Positions 1-12,083 of a stretch of DNA of 64,000 nucleotides are shown piece by piece; positions within the stretch are counted from its first letter, which is position 1, and each line of letters starts with the position of its first letter. This DNA is from Ganoderma boninense. Its lineage: Eukaryota; Basidiomycota; Agaricomycetes; Polyporales; Polyporaceae. The notes beneath the pieces are model-generated. The model saw only the letters and a list, made by a program, of their open reading frames with translations, did no database searches and was not told the DNA's origin. The stretch covers positions 1,147,252-1,211,251 of the forward strand of contig CM035314.1 in NCBI GenBank assembly GCA_002900995.3, in the 5' to 3' direction. Position numbers and translations under genes: made by a program.

Positions 1-320
1 TGACTGAATGTGCGGCAATTAGCTCGTGCGAACCCATAATCGGAAGAGTAACTGACACCCAAGATCACCCGAGCTGTGCCCACTTCGTCAGCACCCGCCA
101 GACGTGCGGAAGAAGCCTGGCGGACGGGGGCTCACCTGAACACGCGGGTCCAGAACTTGCCACTGTTTACCCGGAGGTGGACAGAATTCGATACGCTTTT
201 TGGGTTGCCAAAGCGAAACGTCTCATCGTAGTCCTCGACCTCCAGGTAACCTGTTGAGATGGCGGACTGCAGTACTGAGAGTATTGATGACCGTGCTGTG
301 GGGCATGGGTGCATGAGCAT
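1..320 (-). CDS. Cyclopropane-fatty-acid-phospholipid synthase-like protein, 5' end only
   Basis: The N-terminal part of a probable SAM-dependent cyclopropane-fatty-acyl-phospholipid synthase (Mycolic acid cyclopropane synthase family), which would methylate double bonds of membrane phospholipid acyl chains. The visible protein starts MLMHPCPTARSSILSVLQ and continues ...GYLEVEDYDETFRFG and FWTRVFSSGDLG. This follows the family pattern of an ARxxxLxxLQ helix, a 'GxLxVxD' strand, a 'FG/YG' turn and 'FWxRVxxxxDLG' just before the conserved SEAYM region. Reading: exon 1 136-320, donor GTGAGC; a 15-nt exon 2 at 59-73 encoding SSGDL; then a GTGTCAG donor. The catalytic domain lies beyond the left edge. 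The start is the first of two ATGs (320 or 314) below a pyrimidine-rich leader; an extra upstream exon is possible because family N-termini are usually longer. Recognition rests on a short segment. Confidence 0.55.
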
Positions 321-3300
321 GAGCAAAGGTCAGGGTGGAGAAGGGGCAGAGCGGGGGTGGGGAGTGAAGAAGTGGCATACCGAACTCGGTGAAGAACGAG
401 TAGCGGGAGGGTTTTGCGAGATGGAGTGTGGACGAGCCGGGTGAGGAAAGAGATTCTTTAGAAGAGGAGAATCGGTGAGAAGGCATCGTGGAGATTGAGC
501 GAGGGTGGTGTGGGTGTGAGGGGCGGGCAGCCTATGGAGGAGGAGCTGGTTCTGCGAGGGAATTTATAGGACGGGAAGTCTTCGCGCGGACGCAGGCGGT
601 ACCTTTGAATAACGTCCGACGAAAGCGTCGCGCAGATATGAAGCGAGTTTTCGGGGACCGGGAAGCGACAGTATCAGAGATCTACCTCGTGTATGGGCCT
701 CGTCTGCGGGTGCGCGATCGCACCGAGTGGGATGAGATGACGAAAGGGCCTCGAGATCGTATCTGGGAGGGCCCATCAGACGGACGGGCGGACGCAGGGG
801 TTAAAGGAATCAATGGGCTCCGATGGGAGGGGTTCGGAAGTTTCGCGCGCGGTACCTTGGAGGCGACATGTCGAGATCTCCCTGCAGAGGGCCGGGGATG
901 GAGGGGATTCTCCCATGGGACAGGCGCATGACATATCTATAGAGCATGTTCTCGGGTTCTATGAAGGCATGGTTCGAATTCAATCCGGCAGAAGCGAAGA
1001 GGAGGACTGAGGGAAGGACGACGAGAATCTCACCACGGGCGAAGGAAAGGAGCCGCGCGTGGCCTGTCCAGAACGGCTGTGCGAGCCCTGTGCGCCGACG
1101 AGAGGAGGAGGAGTGCCATAAGAGGAGCACGAGATCGGGCGGGCAGATGGGAGGTCCCCGGAGGCCAGCATGCAGGGATCGTCCCGTTCGAGTGGAAACC
1201 GCCTTCCAAAGAGCTTTCGAAGCCCCCGCTTGATGGACGGCCAGAGTTTATTGATTGAGTGAGCCAGACGAGGCGCACAGAGGGCCGGGGCGTCCTGCGC
1301 GCAGCGTGCCACGAGCGTAGGCAGCGTGGGACGGCGAGAGGGTACGCTCTATCGACGCAGAAGCAGGCCTCTCAGCGCATCGTTACCACAATGCGGCCGA
1401 GTCGGGCGGCCCCGGGCGAAATCGACCAGGCTGGCCATACGCTTAAGGACGAGCAGGGAGCTGGAAGCGGTCTGTCCCTTTTTTCGTGGAAACCAGTGAT
1501 TGCGAGGGGTCTCCGCAGGTCGTCGCAGAGCGCAACGCCCCCGCCCCCGCTTCCCCTTCGTGGCGTCTCCCGTGACCGGTCACAGTCACACTCGCCTCAT
1601 GCCATTGTTTTGGCGCGCCGAGCTCCCAGCCAGCTCTCAACGCAACCATTCTGCCGCCCCCGGGCAGTACTTTTCCACTCGCAACATACTTACGCATGTA
1701 GACCATGTCGCGACCCGCTGAGCCGACGGCTGCGGTCGCCACGCTCGTCGCCCCTGCACCTGCGAACGGACTGGGCTGGCCTGCCCAGAGCGGCAACGAG
1801 AAAATTCCGGCCGCCACCCCTTGCCAGCACATCCCACACATCCAGCACACCCTTTGATGCCTTGATGCCCCCACCCATCCCTGCCGCGCCTCGGGACCCT
1901 GCGGTCCGACGAAGAACAGAAGCTGATAAGCATGGCGTGGCCATTCGCGTTTTCTCTCTTCGGTAAGAAATTTGACGTTCCTGTGCAAGCGCAACCTGTT
2001 GTCAGCTTTTTCCCTGGCCAGCGTGTGCTTCTTCTCGCCGTACGTGATCACTCTCGTCAAATTTCCCCCACGCAGACACCAGCACCCAGCCCCCAGCCCT
2101 CCGCACAACGGCCGTCGGATGCGTCTCTCTGCGACCGCCACATGGTGCGCACGCCTCGAGCAAAACAGCCTGCTCGACAGGAGGATCTGAGGGCCAACTC
2201 CACTTGCCTCGCTTCCGACGGCTCCGTCGTCGTGTCGTGTTTAGTGGCGTTGCTTACGCCCACACCTCTTTCTGACAAAGGCAGCTGCTCTCCGCCGGGA
2301 GGTTCATATTTCTGCTGCGAGTACACGTGTGTGTCTCTTTGCCATATCCGTCCAGAAGAATTCGAAGTCGGTAATGTTTGTGGTACTCGTGGCGACGGAT
2401 GTTATAATTTGTCGCGGAGGTGACTTTGTTCTCGCATCTCGTTCTCGGTGCGCTCACACACAGGACCTAGGCTAGACATGCCATGACGATCATGATGACA
2501 AGCTGCCAGGGGCCCACTCACCGCCTCGCTCGCCCCACTTGCATCCTAGCAACAGCTGCAGGTGCTCGCCGCCATGCCTCTGCGTCCTGGCTGCCGCACC
2601 CTCCATAGCTCTCCCAAAATCCCAAAACGAGCTTCGATTGTGTGCCAGCCGAGTGTCATGCACGCTCTGCTGATATTACGTAGGGGAAGCCAGTCCCATC
2701 CGCCCTTCTCACGATTTATTTCTCCATGCGATCGCGACGACGTTCATGAACCCATGCCCAGACGCGTCTTCCGAGTTCTCTGTCGCCCTTCCCGCACCTC
2801 ATTTCACCCACTGCCGACTGCATGCATGCGACGGAGACGGACTTCCGGCACCGATCTCGCCGCCAGGTACTCTTCGCGTCCAACGCGCGCGATTTACCGC
2901 AACTTAACGCAGCGCTGCGACTGTCTTCCAGAGTTCGAGTTCGCGAGTCATATGGCTATAATCCGGTGCGATCGCTCGAGGGGCGTACGTTGTGCTAGAC
3001 GTTTCCTGCCAAAACGATCGTCGCTGGCCCCTTCTGAACCTGGGGGAGAAGGCGCGCGGTTCTTCGTTCCCTCACCCAGCTCAGAGACATTAATGTGGTC
3101 TCTCTATCTCTTCTGGTGCGTCTGTTTGTTCTGCGGTCGGGCGGGGTGCGCTGATTATTGACAGGGAGCGTCCCACACGATGCCCAAATCCTTGTTAATG
3201 GACGGAGATGCTCGGGGCAATGACAAGGACATAACAGGAAGCCCATTGCACGAAGAGAAACTGTGCTCACAGCCCAACTGCGTTCATTCGGCGCCACGAG

Positions 3301-5540
3301 CACGGACATGGGCTGGGGTACGGGGCACGGGTATGTGTGTCTGTCGTGTCGTGTTCAATTGTCGCGGCGGACGGTTTCAGTTTCGTTTTCCGCCGATTAT
3401 GCCATTCGGGGGCGCCGCTTATCATACGCTGGTTCGGTTGATCTTACAGGGTACGACATGAACATTACACATTATCATCTGCACGTATGTATTGTCACGT
3501 TTCATTTCCGCCGCGTCCCATGATATAATTTTTGCCCCCTCCCGCCCACGCGAAGCCTGGCCATCCGGAGCTCAGACCGTGACTCCTGCCCCCCCTCCCC
3601 CTTCCCCCTCCCACTTCATCAGCATCTGCGCAGAGTAGTTCATATCAGATCGAAGGGCCTGAGGCATGAAGCATGCGCCATGTCATGCCAGTGAGCTAGT
3701 CCCCCCTCCCCCGTTCATTTTCACATTTTTCCGGAACGGTCGGCTGCCCGCCTGGCACGTCCACCTTCGCGCCGTTGGTGGCGGGAGTGGCATATGAAGA
3801 GCCCCATATACGCTTCTGGCATTCTCATGCGCGTTCCCCGTTCCAGCCTTCCACTGGCAGGCGGGGAGCGACCTGCCCCATGGCAGGGCGGCGAGCCACC
3901 GTGACAGGCGCTGGCACAGTCGAAGGGGGGTCTGGAAGGCCTGGGAGCAGCACACACGCAGACAGACACATACAGACAGAGAGACAGGAGAGAGCGCAAT
4001 ATACGTCGCGCGTGCATAGACCGGGCCTAACCCGCCCCGTGGGGGGCAGCCAAAACGAGAAGGCTTCGGCGGCGGATCCGCCCCGGGGGCACGCCGCACT
4101 TTGCGTACGGCGAGGCCAAATGCGCGATCCCTCGTCCTGGTCCATCTGACACCCACACGCGGTGCGCATGCTCGTCCCATCGCCCCCGTTCCCAGCCTTG
4201 TATGTTTAGCACTACCCCTCCCCATCCCCATCCCCCATGCTGCCTTCCCTCGTGTACCCGGATGTGTCCTGCGACAATTTCGGGGAGGCAACTGAAGGCA
4301 AGGCAAGGCAGGCCCCGGGGAGGCGGCGATAGGGATAACGTGGATCACCGCCCCCGACCGCAAAAGGCAGCGTTGCGAGCTACGTCTCTCTCTCTCTGAC
4401 GCGCCCAATTCGCTGGCCGGGAGGTGCGCTGCAATTGGCTGAGCGTCGTGTCGATAGCACGAGCCTGAGTGCTGCTGATGCCTGCAGCCGCTGCGCATGT
4501 ACTTACTTAGTCACGACGCACCTGCTGTAGCAGGCAGGCCCTGCCGGCAGGATTATCCCTGCGAGGTGTCAGTGTCCGGGCACGGCCGGCACCCCCGCGA
4601 AGCATCAAGCATGGCATTGTCACGGTATTATGGAATGGCACTGGCAGGGAGGGCATGCGGGGAGTGCGGAGGATTAGAGTTCGGGTTGACGTGGGATAGC
4701 GTCGCCCGCGTTGCTCGAAACACGATCGGTCCTCGTCTGCCTTCGGCGCGAAGGTGCGCGGGCCCTGGTGCGGGTGCAGGTGCGGGTGCGCACTCCTTCT
4801 TCCAGCTAAGACGTTCTCTCTCGTCCATCTCCATCGCCATCGCCATCTCACTAGCTAGCTATAGCAGAAGCAGAGCCGCCCCAGAACCCGGCGGCCGCCG
4901 TAATGCCCCGTCCGTCCTCCCGAATGGCAAACTGGACCCCGCCGCCGCGCACGCACGCACACATATGCACCCGCATGGACATGGAACAATGACCAGGAAC
5001 ATTGGGCTGCGGCCACGGTGCGTGTGACCCCCCTCCCGCTGCCAATTCGTCGTACCCCGGGCTCGCCGACGTCTCTGTGGACGTCGAAGGCTCTCCGGGT
5101 GCCATAGACGTGCTAGATGCAGGGCGACGTCCACCGCACATAGCGCAACGGATCCGCGTCCCGGTTCTATGAGCGGACTGTGTGAGCGTGATGGCGATAG
5201 TGCCCATGCCCGTGCCAATGATTGCGATTGCGATCCAGTGGGACTGCGATGACGTACATGCAAACGAGCACGAACTGCGAGAGGGGCGTCGGTCGGGGGT
5301 TTTCACCCTCGCCCAATTCATTGCGGCCAGCGCGGGTGGGGCGACGGCGCGCGTTATTGAACCTTCAGCTTCCGCGACAGCCTATTCGAATTCGGGGGCA
5401 GGAGGAAGGCCCACTAGTGCCTCACATGCCGCCTTGCCAGCGTTCCCCCGTCCCCCAGCTGATAGTCCTAAGCGTCCGAGAACGACGGTTCTATGATGAC
5501 GCAGACGCTCCCCGCTGCTCGCCCCGAACACACCTCTTCG
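321..5540. other. Long gene-poor region
   Basis: About 5.2 kb in which no reading frame on either strand shows a recognisable domain, consistent fungal splice signals or codon-like composition. It is GC-rich and full of short simple-sequence tracts: C-rich runs around 3585-3612, CA/GA tracts around 3950-3995, CT repeats around 4383-4398, GGTGCGGGTGCAG-type repeats around 4766-4790, and CCATCG repeats around 4825-4848. The part nearest 320 would hold the promoter and leader of the cyclopropane-synthase-like gene. A non-coding RNA or a very long upstream region cannot be excluded from sequence alone. Confidence 0.4.
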
Positions 5541-5550
5541 AGTTTAGCCC

Positions 5551-7460
5551 TCAGGCCTCGCCGTCGGATCTGCAGGCGGACGCTGGATGGAAAAACCCGA
5601 CGCGCGGTCCCAGCCGGCGTCGACATGCCCCCCTCGCTATCCACCCGACGCGGTCCGCCGTGAGGTACGCGACGCAGACGGACAGCGTTCCGTTGTGTAC
5701 ATCCGTGCCCTCGAGGTCGGAGTCTCCTGACGTCAACGTTCCAGGGGGCGGCGTCTGCGGAGGGGCGCAGCCATGTGGCAGGATCGCGCGCAGCAGCTTC
5801 GCGACGTGCTCGTCGCAGTGCTGCACCGTCGACCGGACGTTATGAGCAACCCCGGGCTCGGAGATAGGTCACTCTCGGCGAGCGTCTCCTCGGCTAGAGT
5901 ACTACATTCCGTTCCATGTGATTGGGCGCCTTGGGTGGTGCCTGCGTAGAGTCGATGTCGATGAGGGACGAGGCGGGGCGGCCGCGTGACATGTATGTAC
6001 GCCACGAGCGGGGTAGCGTGCTGCGCGCGGGCGGGGTGGAAGGAGGAGCACGGGGAGAGGTGCGCCGCGTACGACGGAAGAAAGATCACGGAGGTGACGA
6101 GGTGCATCCTGAAAGCGGAGCGTGGGTATGCCATGCATTAGCGGTCCGATTCCGTTCCGCCAGGTTAGCCGATTTCGTTTGAACACAGAAAGAGAACATG
6201 GAACGCGAAACGCACCGTTGGGGGCGGCTGTGTGCCAGGTCCAAGCACCCCACGCCGTGGGCGATTGCGTTGAGCCGCAATTACTCGACGATCTTTCCCT
6301 GGAATTCCTGCCTCGCCCCCCGCGTACCACTGGTCTGCGAGCCGGGCGCGGTCCTCGCTGAAGGCGGCCGTCGTCTGGTTGAAGGCTGTCAGGAGGCTCG
6401 CCCTGTGCAGGCCAGCGCGCATTGGTTCGTACCTCTCGTCACTGGCGACACGTCTGAGGATCTCCAGTACATGCACTCGGTTGCTGTTCGCTGCCCCGGG
6501 GGGCCCCGCCAGCCGGAGGCCATACGTCATCGGACTGAGGAAGAGGCCTGGGGGCCGGCGGCCTCCGCACTAGCCGGTGTAATTTCCTCGAAGCGCGGGA
6601 GCGGGACGAGCTCCCTGCTATTGACTGGGTGGGTGGGGGCCTGGCCGAGGCCTGGGGAAGAACGGGTGCGGGGGAAGAAAGATATCGGCAAAATATTAAT
6701 AATGCCAACGGGCTCGGAGCGAGACTGGTGCATTGGGGCCAGTCAAACGTAAGCGTACCTTCTGTGGGCAGCCCAGACAGGCCGGACTCGAGCCCGTTGC
6801 CTGCGTGGACGAGCGGGTGGACGAGCGTCGCGAGGAGGTGGCTGAGCACGCGCAGGTGCGTGTTGACGTGCGGAGGCCCGGACGAGGCTGGGACGAGGTT
6901 GGCCGAGGGGGCGAAGACGAACTCTTCTAGGACCGCCTTTGCACCCTTCCTGAGTATTTCCGCTGCGTAGAACGCGCAGTGGAGCTGTGGAAGCTACGTA
7001 ACGCGGTCAGCGAAGGGTTCGTGATGCAGTTGGACAGCGTCACCGGCTCGACTGACCTCTGTTTACCCAGGGGGTCGAAGTAGCTGGCCGGAGTGATCGG
7101 CTCCACTTTAGGAATCGCGGGCTTCATGTTGGGAGCGTGTCTCGCATCCGTGGCCTCGATGGAGGAAGGCCCCGCACCCAGGGAATACGAGGCAAGGATA
7201 TGGTGGGAAGTGTGGCTGCGAAACGGAGGAATGTCAGCGGGCATGTGGCGAGATATGAATTGGCCGCACTATCGCACTGGTGAAACCCAAATCGTTCGGG
7301 TAAACAGGCCACCAAACGTGGTTGTCCTTGAGGACCTTCTGAACCACGAGATTGGAAACGTAGGATGCTCCGGGCTGAGTCTCCGGGGTCAGTACGGACG
7401 GAGACGGAGCGGGAAGGGGGAACAACTGGTCCACGTTGTCGAACGAACGAGAACGACATG
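5551..7460 (-). pseudogene. Decayed copy of a questin-oxidase-like gene (DUF4243)
   Basis: A broken paralogue of the gene at 9555-11355, in the same orientation about 3.9 kb away. Blocks align in order: an N-terminal FPLP...VLKDNHVWWP...NDLGF (about 7270-7430); HHILASYSLGA...MKPAI...PITPASYFDPLG (about 7070-7230); AFYAAEILRKGAKAVLEEFVF and LVHPLVHAGNGLESGL (about 6780-7000); then degraded central segments; MHLVTSVIFLPSY (about 6080-6120); and a C-terminal VQHCDEHVAKLL...GTLSVCVAYLTADRVGWI block (5610-5830). Several intron positions are retained. Decay is visible. The only upstream ATG (about 7459) is out of frame with the FPLP segment. The first exon has lost one base at its donor compared with the other copy, so it no longer joins exon 2 in phase. 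In-frame stops interrupt the region corresponding to exon 4. Some breaks could be assembly errors, but the loss of similarity across the middle argues for real decay. Confidence 0.72.
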
Positions 7461-9209
7461 TTGGATTCGGTTCAGATGCAGAGTCTCTGTTGGATCCGTG
7501 GCTTCGCGAAGCCAGCTGGCGCCCCGATTAAATTGATACCGCACATTTGTTCGACATGAAGGCGGCGTCGATGGGACGTCAGCCGACGAACGTCGCATTG
7601 AGACAAAATCGTCCTCGTCACGTTGAGTGGGGTATATGCGCAATGGCGGCTTGAAGCCGACGGCGTTAGCCATAAATCACTCGTGGTCATTACGCGCCCA
7701 TTGCTGAGTCGTTCGTGGACGTCGGTTTACAAAGCCCTTCAAAATAAGTTAGCGTTGGACCACCCTTGGACCTACAAATTTCCATTTGATCGTTAGGATC
7801 ACGATCGGGAAAGGGTAGGCTGGCGCTGGGACTAACCTCGGTTCGCCGAGTACTTAGTTGATGACTGGCGATGACAATGGCTGGTGAGCTTTGCTTCCAT
7901 TGCATAACATCGAAAGCAACCGGCATTTACGAGTTTAATGTTGGCCGTCTAAGCTTTGTTATGGGGAGAGGGAGAAGTAGATGACCTGCGTGTTCGTGGC
8001 GACTTAGGGAGCGCTTCCACAGTCGGCATCAAGCCGCACTGGCACGAATTCGATGCGTCCCTGGCGGCCTCTTTCGTTATCGCCACCCATACTCCATTGC
8101 ATCCAGTTGTGTGGGGATAAGCAAAAGACTCGCCCATCGAGTGAGGCATTCATGAAGGAGGGAGGAGGCTGAGGGAGATCAGAGTCAAGCAGTCCGACGC
8201 CACGGAGCACAGCCTGGACGTTGGCGGGCCGGCATGCCGATTTGATCCGATCAATACTTGGGAGTACGGTTTGCTACGATGCGTCGTCCTGACCTTCGTT
8301 CATCGCCAGCATCTCCTTTACCACTCTCTTCGCCATCGTTCGTGGCTCTGACCACTTGGAAACCGATCTTGAACCATGCGCACTAGCATCTATATCAAGC
8401 ATAGATAATATACTCCCACGAGGCGCCTAGTTTCCCTCCATCAGCAGTAAGTAAGGCGGTAATATCTATTCAGATCTTCTTGACTTGTGCTTCGTAAACT
8501 CGTACCTCAACCAGTGCTAGACCCCGCCGCGCAACACGACCGAGAGGCGCCAGTTCATGAAGGAGTCTTACCAACGCCGGCGGCGCCATCATCCGCCTCA
8601 CACTTCGCTCCGCCTGTCCCGCGGCATATCAGTAAGCCTTCCGCCCTTCTAGATCTCTTGCAGAGGGTTATAGTAGTGCCCCCATAATATGTGGAGTAAG
8701 GTTGTGAGACTCGCACATGTCCACGAAAATTAACAACCACCCATCACCTAAGGTGTACCACAACGGCACTGCGCCTCTGAATCCCACCGGCGCAGTCCCT
8801 TATGCATGTTCAAGCAGAACTGCACATGTATATGCAAACGGAGCGTGTCGTGACGAAAGCTACCTCGGACGTGATCCTCAAAAGGTGAGAGCAGCGGATT
8901 ACCAGCATTTGCGCCCTGCCATGAGTCTTCACAGTCGAACCGAGACCAGCTTGGAGCGAACGCATTCATGGTATCTAGTGACAGCAATTCGCCCAACACC
9001 CTGCGTTTCGCCGTATATGGGGACATAGAGAGGCTCACTGATGCACTGCCGTCACATAGGACCCATTGCATACTTATATATGGACAATTCTGGTCATACT
9101 CTTTGTAGCCTTTGCGAGAGCGGAATTGCAGAACCATTCACTCCATATACACCATCAAAGCTCAAACGGTCAAGCTTGACGAAATTCGACGTTTTGCTGG
9201 ATCGAAGGA
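7461..9209. other. Intergenic, nothing recognised
   Basis: No supported gene on either strand. Reading frames here are short, lack family-like motifs and are not joined by convincing splice sites. The sequence has lower GC than the first 5 kb. Pol III control of the adjacent tRNA needs no upstream element, so nothing here is assigned a regulatory role. Confidence 0.35.
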
Positions 9210-9215
9210 CAAAAA
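9210..9215 (-). terminator. RNA polymerase III terminator of tRNA-Val
   Basis: Immediately after the discriminator base of the tRNA, the minus strand reads TTTTTGT, a standard Pol III oligo-T stop signal. Confidence 0.75.
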
Positions 9216-9300
9216 TGGTTCAATCCAGGCTCGAACTGGAGACCTCCTGTGATCGCACTCAGTGTGAGACAGACGTGATAACCAACTACACCATTGAACC
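9216..9300 (-). tRNA. tRNA-Val (anticodon CAC) with an 11-nt intron
   Basis: The minus strand folds into a full cloverleaf: acceptor stem GGTTCAA/TTGAACC with discriminator A, a D-arm with internal promoter A box (TGGTGTAGTTGG), anticodon stem TCTGT/ACAGG, and T-stem TCCAG/CTGGA enclosing the B-box loop TTCGAGC. The loop CTCACA is followed by an 11-nt insertion CTGAGTGCGAT before the last loop base, which places a canonical intron one base 3' of anticodon CAC. The mature length is 74 nt, excluding the post-transcriptionally added CCA. It decodes GUG valine codons. The oligo-T terminator follows directly. Confidence 0.93.
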
Positions 9301-9554
9301 GTTGCGGGATGTGCCTTTACTGAACACTGTAATTCTGTGCGCTCTTCTGTAGATGGCCTTAGCACAACACCGAGGCCGGCACCAAGTATCGCACCTTCAC
9401 ACCAATGACCCAGTTAAGGAGCAGTGAAAACTCACATTTCGTCTGCCAGCGAGGACCCAAGCATTCTGTGACAACATAACGAACACATAAGTTGACTTGT
9501 CATATCGTACAGGTGGTTCATCCCGGAAACCTCATCGCGGTCACGCAGATACGA

Positions 9555-11355
9555 CTAGAAGAATCCGGCACGGTCCCAGTCACGAATGCTCTGGCCCTCC
9601 TTGATCCACCCAAGAACGCCCGCGGTCAAGCCCGCCGCGCGGATGAACAGCGTCCCGTCGAGGAGCTCAGCGCCCTCGAGTTCTGTGTCGGCAAAGTAGC
9701 CAGCAGAGTACGTCCCGTACAGCGTGGCGTTGTGCATGAGCGCGCGCTGGAGCTTGCACAGGTGCTCCCCAGGGTGGACTACTGTCGTCTGGATGATCGG
9801 GAGCCAGGGGTTCGGCGAGACGTCCTCAGGCGTGAGCGTCTTCTCCCCGGGGGGTAAGGTGCGGCTCGCCTGGCTGAACGGGCTTGTCCGTCGTGCTTTC
9901 GTAGAACTCGCGGATCGGGATGGCGGAGCGGCCGCGTCCTATGTACCACGTCATGACGACGGTGAAGTAGCCTCGAAGGAGGAGCGCGGCGGAGTGAGGG
10001 GAGAGGTAGGCGACGATCGAAGGTAGGAAGATGCTGGACGTCACCAAGTGCATGCTGTGCGGAAAGCATTACTGTCAGTGAAGTAGCACACGAGGATCAA
10101 CGAAGAGAAGACGTACATGAAGAAATCCGCATTGAACTCTCCGTTCTGAGATCGTTCGCGGCCTGCCCATCCTCCGACCCCGTAGACCAGCGCGGTCAAC
10201 CACGCGAGCTCTTCGATCTTCTTCTCGACGACAGAAGCGGGCACGTTGTCGCCTTCGAGCTCGGCGGCCCACTGGGCAGTGATGTCAAGCAGCTCGTCAC
10301 CAATGTTAGACTGGATGCGGTCGACATGCGAGCCCCCCATGGGGACCGGAAGGGCCAGGTTCGCAGGTGAGGCCTTAGAAAGAGCAAGGACGCGCGCGAG
10401 AGCCGTGAACGCGTGGATCCCCTTCTTTGTGCCCGCCGTGCCGGGAGCCGGGGGAGTCTTCGTGCTCAACGTGAGCGAGGGAATGAGAGCGGTGAGGCGC
10501 GCCACGGCGGACGGCGCCGGTTGCGCCTGGAAGAGGGAGGGCGGGATAAACTTTTCCCCTTCGTCCCCGTGTACGGCAGCCTGCGCAAGGCCTATGAAAT
10601 CGCAGGGTCAATCCTTCAACGCAGCGTGGACGATTTCCGTGATGCACCAGACCTTCTGCGACGAGGCCCAATATACCGAACTCCAGGCCGTTCCCGATGT
10701 GGATCATCGGGTGCACGAGCGCAGCGAAGAACCTGTTCAGCATCCTCGGGTGGCCGTCGATGCCGGGGCCGCCAACGTTGGCCTTCGCGGAGAAGACATA
10801 CTCCTCGAGCACGTCCGTGACGTCCTTCTTGAGGAGGAGGTCCCGGAAGAACTCCAAGTACGAGTTGTAGAGCCTACAAATTCAATACAGACAGATGCAG
10901 TAGGTGTGAGCACGTGGTGGGCCGATGACATCAGGTCTGGAGTGTCTGAATTCTCACTCTCGCTGTCCGAGGTGCTTCCAAAATGCGCCCTCGGTGATTG
11001 GCTCTGGCGACTCGAATGCCGGCCGCATGTACGCGACATGGGTTTGGTATGCAGCTTCGATGAGTGGGCCAGACGCGCCCAGTGCATAAATGGCAACGAG
11101 GTGGTGGGAAGCGTGGCTGCGAGGAAGAGGTTAACCACGTCGCGTGGGATGTGGCTGCTGCGGGACGACGGCTTACTTGTGGAAGCCCAGGTCATTGAAG
11201 AACGCGTGCCATTTGACATGGTCGTCTTGCAGCACCTTGACGAGGGCTTGGCCCGACTTGGGGGAGAAACCAGCGAGGCGCGCCGGAGAGCGGTTTGAAG
11301 GGGCCGCGGACGGGAGGGGGAAGAATTTGTCGAGCTCTGCGGTCCTAGGAGACAT
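9555..11355 (-). CDS. Questin-oxidase-like (DUF4243) protein, one frameshift in last exon
   Basis: A member of the questin oxidase/AflY-like family (PF14027), whose characterised members act in Baeyer-Villiger-type ring opening in fungal polyketide pathways; the substrate here is unknown. Model: exons 11177-11355, 10958-11116, 10653-10873, 10117-10591 and 9555-10054, giving about 510 residues, a normal family length. Family blocks seen: DDHVKWHAFFNDLGF, HHLVAIYALGASGPLIEAA, LVHPMIHIGNGLEFGILGL, HLVTSSIFLPSI, the conserved WLPIIQTT..HPGEHLCKLQRAL, and the C-terminal TLFIRAAGLTAGVLGWI. The last exon contains one extra base in a C6G4 run (plus-strand 9847-9854). Without it the frame runs from HLTP straight into EKTLTPEDVSPNPW. 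This is either an assembly error or recent inactivation. A decayed tandem copy lies at 5551-7460. No polyketide synthase is in the window. Confidence 0.8.
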
Positions 11356-12083
11356 AGCGGTGGAAGCTCAAGGCTGTAGTGGGTCGTGTTCTGTGCTTTG
11401 TACGAAGTGCCAGTGGAAGTGGCTGATGTTCCTGCCGAGTGAAGTTAGGGGCGAGGCGTCGATCGGGTTATATACTTGTTCCTTCTAACTTCGGCGCGAC
11501 GGATTCGTATCCTCTCGGCTGCTGAGCTGCACCAGCAGACTCGAGCCGGCCATAGCGTAAAAGGTCCTGTTCTGCCTTACGTGAGACGCGAATTCAGTGC
11601 GATGGCGTTCTTAGAACTTGTCTCGTGGGCACGCGAGCACGAGTTTGAGTAAGCATTCCCACTAGGAAGGACTGAAGAAGGCGGCGTACCCGCGCTCGAC
11701 TTGACAGCTCTGACAACGTGATTACTGAGCCCGTTGCCTGTGTACGGCTTCGCAATGGGATCGGCACGAGCAGATGCTAACTGAGGGCCATGGCATAGAC
11801 GCCTATGGCGCGGGGAGAGTTAGCGAAAATGCACGAGGCCACCGAGCGTCCGACTCGGAAGGATCCTTGAAACATGAGGCAAAATATATGACCGGACTTT
11901 GTCAGCTTATGGTTCCCAATATGCAAAGCCTGGTCAGCGTCGACTCACGTGATGGTCTAAACTGATGCTGCATTCAACGGTCAACATCTACATGAACAGA
12001 ACCAACACGAAACATGCTACGTGACGGCGCCCATACTTAACTGCCTCCTCCTTACGTTTCATTCCTCATGGCTCCCATCACGG
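11356..12083. other. Intergenic, promoter side of the questin-oxidase-like gene
   Basis: No gene is supported here. It separates the 5' end of the minus-strand questin-oxidase-like gene from the 3' end of the minus-strand permease, so it should hold the former's promoter and the latter's polyadenylation region. No clear TATA or conserved operator-like motif is evident. Confidence 0.4.

Noticed and set aside
1259..2423. Frames of 160-235 codons on both strands in the left gene-poor region
   Set aside because: GC-rich DNA yields long chance frames. These have Arg/Ser/Pro-rich composition, no recognisable domain, and compete with each other on opposite strands.
10246..11298. Long plus-strand frame (350 codons) over the questin-oxidase-like gene
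   Set aside because: It is the antisense of well-conserved exons and shows no family motif.
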